Below, in pieces: positions 25,134-32,582 of a stretch of DNA of 32,582 nucleotides. Source of the DNA: Prosthecobacter debontii (GTDB lineage: Bacteria > Verrucomicrobiota > Verrucomicrobiia > Chthoniobacterales > Chthoniobacteraceae). The translations under genes and the position numbers were made by a program. The notes below the pieces were generated by a model. It saw only the letters and a program-made list of their open reading frames with translations. It was not told where the DNA came from and ran no database searches. The stretch's first letter is position 1, and every line of letters starts with the position of its first letter. Location: the NCBI GenBank assembly GCA_945861385.1, contig CAMAUI010000048.1:1-32582 (forward strand), given 5' to 3'.

Positions 25134-25618
25134 TTGAAAAGCTCCTGCTGCGGGCCGTTCTTCTTACTCTGCTTGCCCAGTTTTTGAATCTCGTGGATGA
25201 ACTCCCCGATGTCCTGAAAATGCCGGTACACACTTGCGTAGCGGACATACGCCACCTCATCGAGATCGTGGAGCGACTGCATCACCTTCGCGCCGATGAC
25301 ACTGCTCGGCACCTCCCGCCGGAACTCCATCTGGAGCGACTGCTGGATCTCGTCCGAGATCCCCTCCAGCACCTCCACCCCGACCGGCCTTTTTTCGCAT
25401 GCCTTGATCATGCCCGCGAGCAGCTTCTCTTTGTTGAAGGCCTCGCTGCGTCCGTCGCGCTTCGCCACCCGCAGCTCCGAGCGCTCCACTTCCTCGTAGG
25501 TGGTAAAGCGGTTCTCGCACTTCAGGCATTCGCGACGACGGCGAATGCTCCGGCCATCCTTCGACAGCCGTGAATCAATCACCTTGTCCTCAACGCTGCC
25601 ACATTTCGAGCAATACAT
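25130..25618 (-). CDS. nrdR: Transcriptional repressor NrdR
   Basis: Regulator of ribonucleotide reductase genes, 162 residues. A zinc ribbon uses Cys3, Cys6, Cys31 and Cys34 (MYCSKCG and RECLKCENRF). The DSR and RRRREC motifs are typical, and an ATP-cone spans about 49-139. It senses ATP/dATP and represses nrd operons. The ATG at 25616-25618 gives the conserved start directly; the 13 residues upstream in frame are not part of the family. The C-terminus is slightly longer and lysine-rich. No nrd gene is in the window. It overlaps the next gene by ATGA. Confidence 0.96.
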   Translation of the reverse strand: MYCSKCGSVEDKVIDSRLSKDGRSIRRRRECLKCENRFTTYEEVERSELRVAKRDGRSEAFNKEKLLAGMIKACEKRPVGVEVLEGISDEIQQSLQMEFRREVPSSVIGAKVMQSLHDLDEVAYVRYASVYRHFQDIGEFIHEIQKLGKQSKKNGPQQELFK

Positions 25619-25644
25619 GTTGTGCTTAAAGGGCGGAAAGCCCC

Positions 25645-25673
25645 GCGTGTAACACAAGGAATGGATGCGTCAA
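25645..25673 (-). promoter_or_regulatory. Candidate nrdR promoter and small palindrome
   Basis: On the minus strand TTGACG (25668-25673) matches a -35 element in five of six positions. A weak TACACG (25646-25651) follows after 16 nt. Overlapping it is GTGTTACAC (25647-25655), a 9-bp perfect palindrome about 30 nt upstream of the nrdR ATG. NrdR sites are also built of ACAC/GTGT arms, but with a longer AT-rich centre, so autoregulation is only a suggestion. Confidence 0.35.
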
Positions 25674-25711
25674 CGGGAAAGACACCTCCGCCCGCAGAGC
25701 GGTTTTCGGGT

Positions 25712-26395
25712 TCACTGCTGCTTGCGCGCGATCACCTCAGCGGCGAAGCGCGTCTTCACGATGCTGCACGCGGGGCAGACACCACGCCACTGGGTGCCGG
25801 GGTAAAGGATGCTGTCCCGGCCGATCAGCGTGCCGGGGTTGAGCACTGAGTTGCAGCCGACTTCCACCCGGTCGCCCAGGACGGCGCCAAACTTTTTCAG
25901 CCCGGTGGGCAGCAGCCCCTGCGAGGTCGCGACGGTGATCTCGGCATGGTCGAGCTTCACGTTGCTCAAAATGACACCGGCGCCCACGTGCGCGCGGAAG
26001 CCGAGGATCGAGTCGCCCACGTAGTTGAAATGCGGCACCTGCGCCTCGTCGAAGATGATCGAGTTTTTCACCTCGCACGAATTGCCGATCACACACCCGC
26101 TGCCGACGATCACGTTCTCGCGAATGTATGCGCCATTTCGAATCTCGCACCCCTCGCCGATCCACGCGGGGCCCTTGATCATGGCACCCTGCTCGATCAC
26201 CGTGCCGCGGCCGACGAACACGGCACCGCTGATGAACGGCTTGCCGATCAGGCGCCCGTGGATTTGCGGCTTGAGGCGGAACTGCAGGTAGCTCGGGATC
26301 TGTTTGAGCGCATCCCACACGTTCACCGCCTGGTCGAAGAGCATGCGGTGCTCGCTGCGGTTGAGGTCGAGAAATTCCGAAGGCGCGAAAGTCAT
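25712..26395 (-). CDS. Left-handed beta-helix acyltransferase/nucleotidyltransferase-like protein
   Basis: Protein of 227 residues dominated by hexapeptide repeats ([LIV]-G-x4) over about 45-200, for example FVGRGTVIEQGAMI, AWIGEGCEIRNGAYI, VIVGSGCVIGNSC and ILGFRAHVGAGVIL. It resembles the C-terminal acetyltransferase half of GlmU without the uridylyltransferase half, and proteins often annotated as UDP-GlcNAc pyrophosphorylase-related. The N-terminal 45 residues (MTFAPSEFLDLNRSEH) are not a nucleotidyltransferase. It may acetylate a sugar phosphate; the acceptor is unknown. ATG 26393-26395 is chosen over a non-ATG start seven codons upstream. It stands alone, with 55 nt to the transporter gene upstream. 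Confidence 0.8.
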   Translation of the reverse strand: MTFAPSEFLDLNRSEHRMLFDQAVNVWDALKQIPSYLQFRLKPQIHGRLIGKPFISGAVFVGRGTVIEQGAMIKGPAWIGEGCEIRNGAYIRENVIVGSGCVIGNSCEVKNSIIFDEAQVPHFNYVGDSILGFRAHVGAGVILSNVKLDHAEITVATSQGLLPTGLKKFGAVLGDRVEVGCNSVLNPGTLIGRDSILYPGTQWRGVCPACSIVKTRFAAEVIARKQQ

Positions 26396-26450
26396 GCCCC
26401 GGCGTTCTAAGCGCACGCGCCGTGCAGTGGCGAGGAATTCCCGCTGCCCG

Positions 26451-28316
26451 TCACTTGCTCAGCGGCCAGAGGATCGGGATGAGGATGAGCATCACCACGG
26501 CGAGGACGAGCGTGAGGCCGCTGCCCACTTTCACAAAGTCGCGGAACCGGTATTTGCCGGGTGCATAGACGAGCAGGCACGATGGCTCGAACGGCGTGAT
26601 GAACGAGATGGACGCCGCCAGCATGATCGCCATCGCGAAGCTGTGTTCATTGGCCCCCATGCGCTCAGCCGCCTTCAGCGCCACCGGGAGGACGACGAGC
26701 GCGGCGGCGGCATTCGACATCGGCTGAGTGAGCAGGATCGTGAGCACGAAAAAACCCGCCATCACCCACCACGGGCCCAGGTCCCCGGCCGTGCGCAACA
26801 CAGCATCCGCGAGGAAATCGGCGGTTTTCGTGGTCGTCATCGCCTGCCCGAACGCCGTCATTCCGCCGATCAAGACGATCAGCCTCCAGTCCACGAACTC
26901 GTACGCCTTTTCAGCGGTGATGCCCCTGGCAAATATCGTGCAAACCGCGGCGAGCAGGAACGCGACACTGACCGGAAGCCACTCGAAACTGCTCGCAATG
27001 ATCGCCAGCATGAAAATCCCCACCGTGTAGAGCCCGCGCCTTGGATGATAGAGCGTCGGCTTCACTTCATCGAGGATCGAGAGGCCGAATTTCTCGCGCG
27101 CATTGTTCACGTATTCATCCTGCCCCTGCACCAGCAGCACGTCGCCGACCCGCAGCGAGATGTCGCCGATGCTCTCGACGAAGGAATGCCCGTGGCGATA
27201 GATCGCCAGGACGACGAGACCGTACTTCGATCGGAAATCCACCTCCCGCAGCGTCCGCCCGGCAACATCGCTCTGCATCGTGACGAGCACTTCCACGATC
27301 CGGTAATTCGCCCCTTTCAGCAAAAGATCGCTGTGATCTTTGTCGGCCTTGATCTCGATGCCCTCGATCCGTTTCACCTTCATCAGGTTCTCCACCTTGC
27401 CCTCGACCAGGAGCGTATCTCCCTCCTCGATGACGACCCGCGAGCTTGGAAAAAGAGACTCGGTACCGCGGATAATTTTGATGATGCGAAACTCGAGGAT
27501 GCTCAGGTCGCTCTCGAAACTGCGCTGCCCGATGAGCGGGGAACCGGGCATCACCACGATCTCACTCAGGTATTCCCGGATGGAATAGCTCGCCGCGAGA
27601 TTGTCCTCCCCGCCATCCGGAAGCAGCCGCTTGCCGATGAACGCCATGTAAAGAATGCCGACGACGCAGATGGCAAGGCCCGCCGGAAAAACCTCCCACA
27701 TCCCGACCCCCTGAAGATGGTGCTCCTTCAGGTAGTTGTTCACAGCGATGTTCGTCGAGGTGCCGATCAGCGTGCAAGTGCCGCCCATGATGCTCGCAAA
27801 GGCGAGCGGCATCAGCAGTTTCGAGGGGCTGAGCTTCGAGCGCCGCGCGAGAACGACCGTCGCGGCAAGGAACATCGCCGTCACCGTCGTGTTGTTCATG
27901 AAGGCGGAAACCGCACACGTAATCAGCATGAGCATCACCAGCACCTTCAACTGGTTCCCTCCGCCAAACTTCGTGATCCGGCTCCCGAGAAGATCCAGCA
28001 CGCCCGTGGAAGTGAGCGCGCCGGAAATCACGAAGATCGCCGCCAGCGAAATGACCGCCTCGCTGCTGAAACCCTTGAACGCCTGCTCCGGCGTCAGGAT
28101 TCCCACCAGCAGCAGCGGAAGCAGGATGCTGAAAGTGACGATGTCCACCGTCACGCGCTCCATCGCGAAAAGCACCACCGCGACGAGCAGCAAGCCGAGA
28201 ACCAAAGCGATCCGCCACCCCTCCGCGCCTGCCGGCACGGCGAAAATTCCGGCGATAAAATCTGGCGCCAATCCAAAAGGCATTTGCGCGCTGAGGACAA
28301 TCGGCGGAGGGAACAT
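26451..28316 (-). CDS. SLC13-family anion/sodium symporter with two TrkA-C domains
   Basis: Integral membrane transporter of 621 residues. Two blocks of hydrophobic segments (about 20-215 and 425-620) enclose a soluble insert with two TrkA-C-like domains (about 230-405, each ending EEGDTLLVEG or RVGDVLLVQG). Signature regions are SFxNNT-like AFMNNTTVTAMFL and TLIGTSTNIAVN in the first half and QPMSNAAAALVVLP in the second, matching DASS/SLC13 carriers of dicarboxylates, sulfate or other oxyanions. The RCK-type insert suggests gating by a nucleotide or ligand. The ATG at 28314-28316 is used; a TTG start three codons upstream is less likely. It is 30 nt from the palindromic element that follows aroE. 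Confidence 0.88.
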   Translation of the reverse strand: MFPPPIVLSAQMPFGLAPDFIAGIFAVPAGAEGWRIALVLGLLLVAVVLFAMERVTVDIVTFSILLPLLLVGILTPEQAFKGFSSEAVISLAAIFVISGALTSTGVLDLLGSRITKFGGGNQLKVLVMLMLITCAVSAFMNNTTVTAMFLAATVVLARRSKLSPSKLLMPLAFASIMGGTCTLIGTSTNIAVNNYLKEHHLQGVGMWEVFPAGLAICVVGILYMAFIGKRLLPDGGEDNLAASYSIREYLSEIVVMPGSPLIGQRSFESDLSILEFRIIKIIRGTESLFPSSRVVIEEGDTLLVEGKVENLMKVKRIEGIEIKADKDHSDLLLKGANYRIVEVLVTMQSDVAGRTLREVDFRSKYGLVVLAIYRHGHSFVESIGDISLRVGDVLLVQGQDEYVNNAREKFGLSILDEVKPTLYHPRRGLYTVGIFMLAIIASSFEWLPVSVAFLLAAVCTIFARGITAEKAYEFVDWRLIVLIGGMTAFGQAMTTTKTADFLADAVLRTAGDLGPWWVMAGFFVLTILLTQPMSNAAAALVVLPVALKAAERMGANEHSFAMAIMLAASISFITPFEPSCLLVYAPGKYRFRDFVKVGSGLTLVLAVVMLILIPILWPLSK

Positions 28317-28346
28317 GGTCAACAAGTTTAAGGACTCCCCATTGCC

Positions 28347-28491
28347 GGGCGCATCTCAGTTTTTGGAAGGCTGCTCTCTTACTTCATACTCTTGCTCTTG
28401 CTCGTGCTCTGGCCTGTCGAGCAAGAGCACGAGCACGAGTAAGAGGTAAGAACTTCCGCCCGCAACGGTGCTCAAAAACTGAGATGCGCCC
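28347..28491. repeat. 145-bp nested palindrome with perfect 19-bp terminal inverted repeats
   Basis: Left terminus 28347-28365 reads GGGCGCATCTCAGTTTTTG and the right terminus 28473-28491 is its exact reverse complement. Inside, 28385-28410 and 28424-28450 form a second imperfect stem of about 26 bp (four differences, one of which pairs as G-U in RNA) around a 13-nt loop. The inner arms are made of repeated GAGCAC/GAGCAA units. No open frame of transposase type is inside. The right terminus contains the last codons and stop of aroE, so the element overlaps the gene. Flanking target duplications are not visible. It could be an immobile palindromic insert or a large RNA hairpin or terminator. 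Confidence 0.85.
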
Positions 28492-29398
28492 CCGGTGCCG
28501 CCAGCACCGCGCGCATCACGTCCACGGGCGGCGTCAGCCCGAACCACCGCTCAAAACTGAGCACCCCCTGGTGCAGCAGCATCGAAAGCCCGTTCGCGCC
28601 GCGCGCGCCAGCCTCATCGCCCGCGCGCAACAGCGGCGTGCGGTGCGCCACGTAGATGGTGTCGTAAATCAAATGCCGGTCCTCGATGTGCGTCGCCGCG
28701 ATCGGCGATGCGTCTCCCGCCTTCATCCCGAGCGAAGTGCAGTTCACCACAAGGTCGCTCGTCCTGAGCCCCGCGCGCAGGAACACCTCCGCAAAATCCC
28801 CCGCCGCAATCCGCTCCTGCTGATAAAATGCCGCAATTTCATCGAGCAGCGGCTCCAGCTTTTCCAGCGAGCGGTTCACCAGCATCAGCGAAGGACACCC
28901 CGCGCTCGCGCACTGCATCGCGATCGCGCGCCCCGCGCCTCCGCCCGCGCCGAGAACCATCACGCGCAAATCCGAAAGCTCGGCGCCAAACTCCTCCCGC
29001 ACCGCGCGGGCAAACCCCGGCCCGTCCGTGCTTGTGCCCGTGAGCGTCCCGTCCTGCTCCACGCGCACCGTGTTCACCCCGCCCGCGCGCTTCGCGATCA
29101 CATCCGCCTGCGCCACGCCCGCGAGGACCTCCGCCTTGTGGGGGATCGTGCAATTGATCCCGATGAACCCAGCCTTTGGCAAAAGCGCCAGGCACTCCCG
29201 CACCTCGCCTGCCAGGATATGCAGCCGCGTGTAGCGCACCGGAATGCCGAGGGCGGACAGCGCCGCATTGTGCATCTGCGGAGACTTCGAATGCGCCACC
29301 GGATCACCGATCACCGCCAGCCGCAGCGGCGGCTCGCAGCCCGCGGTCGCCGCGCCCCAGTCCCGCAAATCCACAATCGTATAAATGGCCTTCTCCAT
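28472..29398 (-). CDS. aroE: Shikimate dehydrogenase AroE
   Basis: NADP-dependent enzyme of 308 residues that reduces 3-dehydroshikimate in aromatic amino acid synthesis. Shikimate-site residues are visible: SKSP at 37-40, Lys88 in INCTIPHK, and Asp125 in TSTDGPGF. The NADP loop GAGGGAGR is at 150-157 and NRS follows at 175-177. The first 25 residues (MEKAIYTIVDLRDWG) extend beyond the usual start; such extensions occur in related bacteria. The last residues, GAHLSF, and the TGA stop lie inside the 19-bp terminal repeat of the palindrome at 28347-28491, so the native C-terminus may have been altered. gltX lies 8 nt upstream of its start. Confidence 0.95.
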   Translation of the reverse strand: MEKAIYTIVDLRDWGAATAGCEPPLRLAVIGDPVAHSKSPQMHNAALSALGIPVRYTRLHILAGEVRECLALLPKAGFIGINCTIPHKAEVLAGVAQADVIAKRAGGVNTVRVEQDGTLTGTSTDGPGFARAVREEFGAELSDLRVMVLGAGGGAGRAIAMQCASAGCPSLMLVNRSLEKLEPLLDEIAAFYQQERIAAGDFAEVFLRAGLRTSDLVVNCTSLGMKAGDASPIAATHIEDRHLIYDTIYVAHRTPLLRAGDEAGARGANGLSMLLHQGVLSFERWFGLTPPVDVMRAVLAAPGAHLSF

Positions 29399-29406
29399 CG
29401 CCTGCG

Positions 29407-30729
29407 TCAGCCGAACTGCTTCATCGCTCTCTCAAACCGTCCCAGCACTCGCTCGCGGCCCAGGACTTCGAGCGTGTGGTAGAGACTGGCGCCGACGGCG
29501 CGGCCTGTCGCGGCTACGCGCGCGGGGTGGACGAATTCTCCGGCTTTCACACCCGCCGCTGTGGCGCAGGATTTCAGCGCGGCTTCGAGCGCGGTGGCGG
29601 TCCAGTCGCACGCGGCGTAGGCTTCGCGGAGCGCGCGGAGGCGATCCAGCGCGCCGGGTTTGCGCAGGGCCTTCTCGACGGCTTCGGCGTCGAACTCGAA
29701 ATCCTCGGTGAAGAAATACGCCATGCTCGCGGGCGCTTCGGTGAGATGCTTCATCCGCTCGCGGAAGAGCGCGGCCACCGGCACGAGCGCGTCGCGCGTG
29801 CCGAACATGATGCCCGCGCGCACGAGGAACGGCTCGCATTTTTCCGCGAGCTGCTCCGGCGTGAGGCGCATGAGGTACTGCTGGTTCATCCACTCGCACT
29901 TCGCGATGTCGAAGACGGCGGCCTTGCGGTTGATGTTCGCGATGTCGAAGAGCGTGACGACTTCCTCCTTGCTCATGATTTCCTGCGTCGTCTTCGGGTT
30001 CCAGCCGAGCAGGCAGAGGAAATTCACGACCGCCGCGGGCAGGAAGCCGTTCTCCTCGTACCACCCGACGGCGCTGCCGGTGTCGCGCTTGCTCATTTTC
30101 GAGCCGTCGGGATTCAGGATGAGCGGGATGTGGCCGTAGCGCGGCGGCGTGGCCCCGAGCGCCTCGAAAAGCTGGAGATGCTTCGGCGTGTTCGAGAGGT
30201 GGTCGTCGCCTCGGATGACGTGCGTGATCCGCATCTCGATGTCGTCCACGACATTTACAAAATGGAATATCCACCCGCCGTCCGGGCGGCGGATCGTCAT
30301 GTCGGGATGCGTGGCGGCGTCCGCCATGTCCACCTCGACGCGCCCGCACACGAGGTCATCCATGATGATCTTCTTGCGCGCGAACTTGAACCGCCACGCG
30401 CCTCCGTCGTCGTACACATGTCCTGCTGCGCGGAGTTTTTCAAAGTAGCGCAGATACACGTCCTCGCGCTCGCTTTGGAAATACGGCCCGCAGTCCCCGC
30501 CCTTTTGCGGCCCCTCGTCCCAATCCAGCCCGAGCCAGCGCATCCCGTCGAAGATCGCCTGCATCGCCTCGGGCGTATTGCGAGCCTTGTCCGTGTCCTC
30601 GATCCGCAGCACGAAAGTTCCGCCGTGATGGCGGGCAAAGAGCCAGTTGAACAACGCCGTGCGCGCGCCGCCGACGTGCAGGTAGCCCGTCGGTGACGGT
30701 GCGAAACGAACTCTCACATTTTCTGCCAT
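29407..30729 (-). CDS. gltX: Glutamyl-tRNA synthetase GltX
   Basis: Class I aminoacyl-tRNA synthetase of 440 residues, somewhat shorter than the usual 465-500. The HIGH-type motif is HVGG (18-21) within APSPTGYLHVGG, and KMSKR is in DGSKMSKRD. The block RIEDTDKARNTPEA and the VIRGDDHLSNTPKH region are glutamyl-type. Whether it also charges tRNA-Gln cannot be decided from the sequence. The ATG at 30727-30729 starts at the conserved region; a non-ATG start four codons earlier is less likely. The gene stops 8 nt before the aroE start, so the two likely share an mRNA. Confidence 0.95.
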   Translation of the reverse strand: MAENVRVRFAPSPTGYLHVGGARTALFNWLFARHHGGTFVLRIEDTDKARNTPEAMQAIFDGMRWLGLDWDEGPQKGGDCGPYFQSEREDVYLRYFEKLRAAGHVYDDGGAWRFKFARKKIIMDDLVCGRVEVDMADAATHPDMTIRRPDGGWIFHFVNVVDDIEMRITHVIRGDDHLSNTPKHLQLFEALGATPPRYGHIPLILNPDGSKMSKRDTGSAVGWYEENGFLPAAVVNFLCLLGWNPKTTQEIMSKEEVVTLFDIANINRKAAVFDIAKCEWMNQQYLMRLTPEQLAEKCEPFLVRAGIMFGTRDALVPVAALFRERMKHLTEAPASMAYFFTEDFEFDAEAVEKALRKPGALDRLRALREAYAACDWTATALEAALKSCATAAGVKAGEFVHPARVAATGRAVGASLYHTLEVLGRERVLGRFERAMKQFG

Positions 30730-30795
30730 AAGGCCGCGCACCGTAGTGGCGCGGGAAATTTTTGCGACACATTCAGCGCCCAGGGCTGGCCGGCG

Positions 30796-32163
30796 TCACG
30801 CAATCGCGGGATTGCCGTAGAGGCTGAACCCGGTCGTGCGCTCGATCCGCACGTCGAACACCTCGCCGATGTGCCGCTCGCTTCCCTCGAAAATCACGAT
30901 CTTGTTCCCCGGCGTCCGCCCCATCAGCCGGGCATCGTTAGACTTGCTCACTCCTTCGCACAAAATCTCGACCCGCTTGCCGACGAGCGCGGTGTTTTTT
31001 TCCAGCGCGAGCGCGTTCACCACGGCGAGCAGATCCTGATTGCGCTCGTCCTTCACTCCCTCGGGGATCTGCGCCTCCATCGTCGCCGCCGGCGTGTCGC
31101 GGCGGGGGCTGTACTTGAAAATGAACGCGTTGTCGAAACCCACGGCCCTCACCAGTTCGCGGCTCGCCGCGTAGTCCTCCTCCGTCTCGCCGGGGAAGCC
31201 GACGATCACATCCGTCGTGATCGCCACGTCCGGGCGCGCCGCGCGGATTTGCTCCACGAGCCGCAGGTATTTCGCAGCCGTGTAGGTGCGGTGCATCGCC
31301 TTGAGCAGACGGTCGCTCCCGCTTTGCAGCGGGAGATGCACATGCGGCATCAGCTTCGGCAGCCGCGCGTAGCACTCCACCAGATCCGCCCGGAAACCGA
31401 TCGGATGGGGCGACGTGAACCGCAGCCGCCGCAGCCCCCCGACCGCATGCACCGCCTCCAGCAGTTGCACGAAGGGCGATTTTCCGTCCCGCGTTTCGAA
31501 CTCATGCCGCCCGTAGAGATTCACAATCTGCCCGAGCAGCGTCACCTCGCGAACACCGCGGGCGACAAGATCCTCCACCTCCGCCACGATGCCCGCGATG
31601 CTCCGCGACCGCTCGGAGCCCCGCGTGGCCGGCACGATGCAAAACGTGCAGTGCATATTGCACCCCTGCATGATGCTCACAAACGCCGTCGCCTGCCGCT
31701 CCGAGAGCGTGTGCTCGCGGATCGTCTCCTGCGAGCCGGGCTCCTCCTCCACATCCACGATGCTGAGCCGCTCATCGTCCATCAGCCTGTCCCGCAACGC
31801 CACCCTCCGCTGATAAAGCTGATCCACGTAATCGGCCACCTTGTGAAATTTCTGCGTCCCCACCACGAGGTCCACATGCGCCAGATCCTCCACCAATTCC
31901 CGTCCGCGGGATTGCGCCATGCAGCCGAGAAAACCGAACACCATCTCCGGCCTGCCCGCGCGCAACCGCCCGAGCATCCCCATTTTTCCCAGCGCCTTTT
32001 GCTCCGCGAGATCGCGCACGCTGCACGTGTTGATGAGCACCACATCGGCCTCCTTCTCGTCCCCGGTCATCACATAGCCGCGCGCCGTCAAGTCGCGCGT
32101 GACCTGCTCGGAGTCGCGCTCGTTCATCTGGCATCCGTAAGTCTTGAAAAACACCTTTGGCAT
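30796..32163 (-). CDS. miaB: tRNA-2-methylthio-N6-isopentenyladenosine synthase MiaB
   Basis: Radical-SAM methylthiotransferase of 455 residues that adds a methylthio group to i6A37 of tRNAs reading UNN codons. The N-terminal cluster uses Cys11 (KTYGCQMN), Cys47 (NTCSVR) and Cys81 (GCMAQ); the radical-SAM cluster uses Cys168, Cys172 and Cys175 (GCNMHCTFC). A C-terminal TRAM domain follows. The RNA-binding LLGQNVN signature reads LLGQIVN here. The ATG at 32161-32163 (MPKVFFKTYGC) starts at the family norm; 22 residues further upstream are not conserved in type. It is divergent from the tRNA gene at the right end. Confidence 0.95.
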   Translation of the reverse strand: MPKVFFKTYGCQMNERDSEQVTRDLTARGYVMTGDEKEADVVLINTCSVRDLAEQKALGKMGMLGRLRAGRPEMVFGFLGCMAQSRGRELVEDLAHVDLVVGTQKFHKVADYVDQLYQRRVALRDRLMDDERLSIVDVEEEPGSQETIREHTLSERQATAFVSIMQGCNMHCTFCIVPATRGSERSRSIAGIVAEVEDLVARGVREVTLLGQIVNLYGRHEFETRDGKSPFVQLLEAVHAVGGLRRLRFTSPHPIGFRADLVECYARLPKLMPHVHLPLQSGSDRLLKAMHRTYTAAKYLRLVEQIRAARPDVAITTDVIVGFPGETEEDYAASRELVRAVGFDNAFIFKYSPRRDTPAATMEAQIPEGVKDERNQDLLAVVNALALEKNTALVGKRVEILCEGVSKSNDARLMGRTPGNKIVIFEGSERHIGEVFDVRIERTTGFSLYGNPAIA

Positions 32164-32243
32164 CGCGAAGGGCGCGGAAACTAGCGGCGGCACGGCGCTC
32201 TGTCCACGGACGTTTGATGCGGCGCACACGGCGCAAAACGCGC

Positions 32244-32271
32244 TTGCAACGCAAACGTCGCGCGCTACTTT
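32244..32271 (+). promoter_or_regulatory. Candidate tRNA promoter
   Basis: TTGCAA (32244-32249) and TACTTT (32266-32271) are 16 nt apart, and the second ends 14 nt before the mature tRNA 5' end, a normal distance for a short tRNA leader. Hexamer matches are moderate, so this is a reasonable but unproven sigma-70-type promoter. Confidence 0.45.
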
Positions 32272-32285
32272 CCGCGCCCCGCGAA

Positions 32286-32360
32286 GCCAGGGTAGCTCAG
32301 TGGTAGAGCAGGGGACTCATAAGCCCTTGGTCGGGAGTTCAACTCTCCCCTCTGGCACCA
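32286..32360 (+). tRNA. tRNA with CAU anticodon (elongator Met or Ile2)
   Basis: A full cloverleaf fits: acceptor GCCAGGG with CTCTGGC (one G-U pair), D arm GCTC with GAGC, anticodon CAT at 32318-32320 in loop CTCATAA, T arm GGGAG with CTCCC and loop TTCAACT. Discriminator A and an encoded CCA end it. The anticodon stem has an A-G mismatch next to the loop. A CAU anticodon means methionine or, after lysidine modification, isoleucine (AUA). The acceptor is not initiator-like, since position 1 pairs with 72. The variable loop and G27-U43 pair resemble E. coli minor Ile2 tRNA, so both readings stay open; Met is the default. Confidence 0.92.
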
Positions 32361-32483
32361 CTCCCCTCTCCCAGCGGGCGCTCGTCGCATTTCTGAAGAC
32401 CCTCGCGGATGAGTGAGCGCCGCCATGCCTCCCGGCCTACTGATGAAACGCCGGGATGGACTACGAACCGCGTGGTTGATTTT

Positions 32484-32565
32484 GTGCCGGAGGCACGACG
32501 GAAATTAGCCGGTGGCGTAAGCCACCGGAACAGCCATGGAAACGAAACCCGCCCTGGAAGGGCGG
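32484..32565. repeat. Cluster of three tandem short hairpins at the right edge
   Basis: Three perfect hairpins occur in 82 nt: GTGCC-GGA-GGCAC (32484-32496), CCGGTGGC-GTAA-GCCACCGG (32509-32528), and CCGCCCT-GGA-AGGGCGG (32549-32565). Between them are AT-rich linkers such as GAAATTAGC. The pattern resembles REP-type palindromic elements, in some bacteria mobilised by RAYT/IS200-like transposases; no transposase is in view. The unit may continue beyond the window. The 32361-32483 stretch before it holds no gene that I can support. Confidence 0.7.
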
Positions 32566-32582
32566 CGGATCCAGCGCCCCTG

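Noticed and set aside
26304..28331. A 675-codon open frame on the plus strand opposite the SLC13 transporter
   Set aside because: Composition is dominated by Arg, His and Asp from reversed hydrophobic codons; the minus strand encodes a recognisable transporter.

Overview
The window is GC-rich, gene-dense bacterial chromosome, most likely from a member of the Verrucomicrobiota or a close PVC relative. That placement is an inference. It rests on a secreted PVC-type dehydrogenase-like propeller fused to SGNH, HEAT and cupredoxin domains, a trypsin-like protease carrying a PA14 domain, an AroE with an N-terminal extension, and short hairpin repeats. Murein synthesis uses meso-diaminopimelate (DNPR motif in MurE).

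Layout. (1) 1-5410, minus strand: the start of a division and cell-wall (dcw) cluster, mraZ-rsmH-ftsL-ftsI-murE-murF. The first four junctions overlap by 1-4 nt and murE-murF is separated by 1 nt; murF is cut by the left edge. Two near-identical MraZ-type boxes lie upstream of mraZ. (2) 5471-8954, minus: an ABC exporter, bioD, a 318-nt non-coding stretch with a possible gene remnant, and a TylF-like methyltransferase. (3) 9121-12607, minus: three exported proteins (an alkaline-phosphatase-superfamily phosphodiesterase, an unknown protein, and an HtrA-like protease with PDZ and PA14). A 1112-residue multidomain secreted protein diverges from them at 12794-16132. (4) 16193-18055, plus: a CysO/MoaD-like sulfur carrier, a small low-complexity protein, a stand-alone NIL domain, then queA. 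(5) 18058-24104, minus: a four-gene unit of ICMT-like methyltransferase, FabF-like ketosynthase and two histidine kinases, with no response regulator. (6) 24223-25618, minus: nrdR, a protein with a divergent ATP-cone-like N-terminus, and a HIT protein, overlapping by 4 nt at each junction. (7) 25712-32163, minus: a left-handed beta-helix protein, an SLC13/TrkA-C transporter, aroE, gltX and miaB. (8) 32244-32582, plus: a CAU tRNA with a plausible promoter, then a run of three hairpins at the right edge.

Most genes are housekeeping. The less ordinary points are the ATP-cone-like gene coupled to nrdR, the sulfur-carrier/NIL cassette, the azurin-like cupredoxin fusion, the two-kinase lipid-enzyme operon with a degenerate receiver, and a 145-bp nested palindrome whose perfect 19-bp terminal repeat supplies the end of aroE. 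I did not find a defence island, CRISPR array, prophage or intact insertion sequence.
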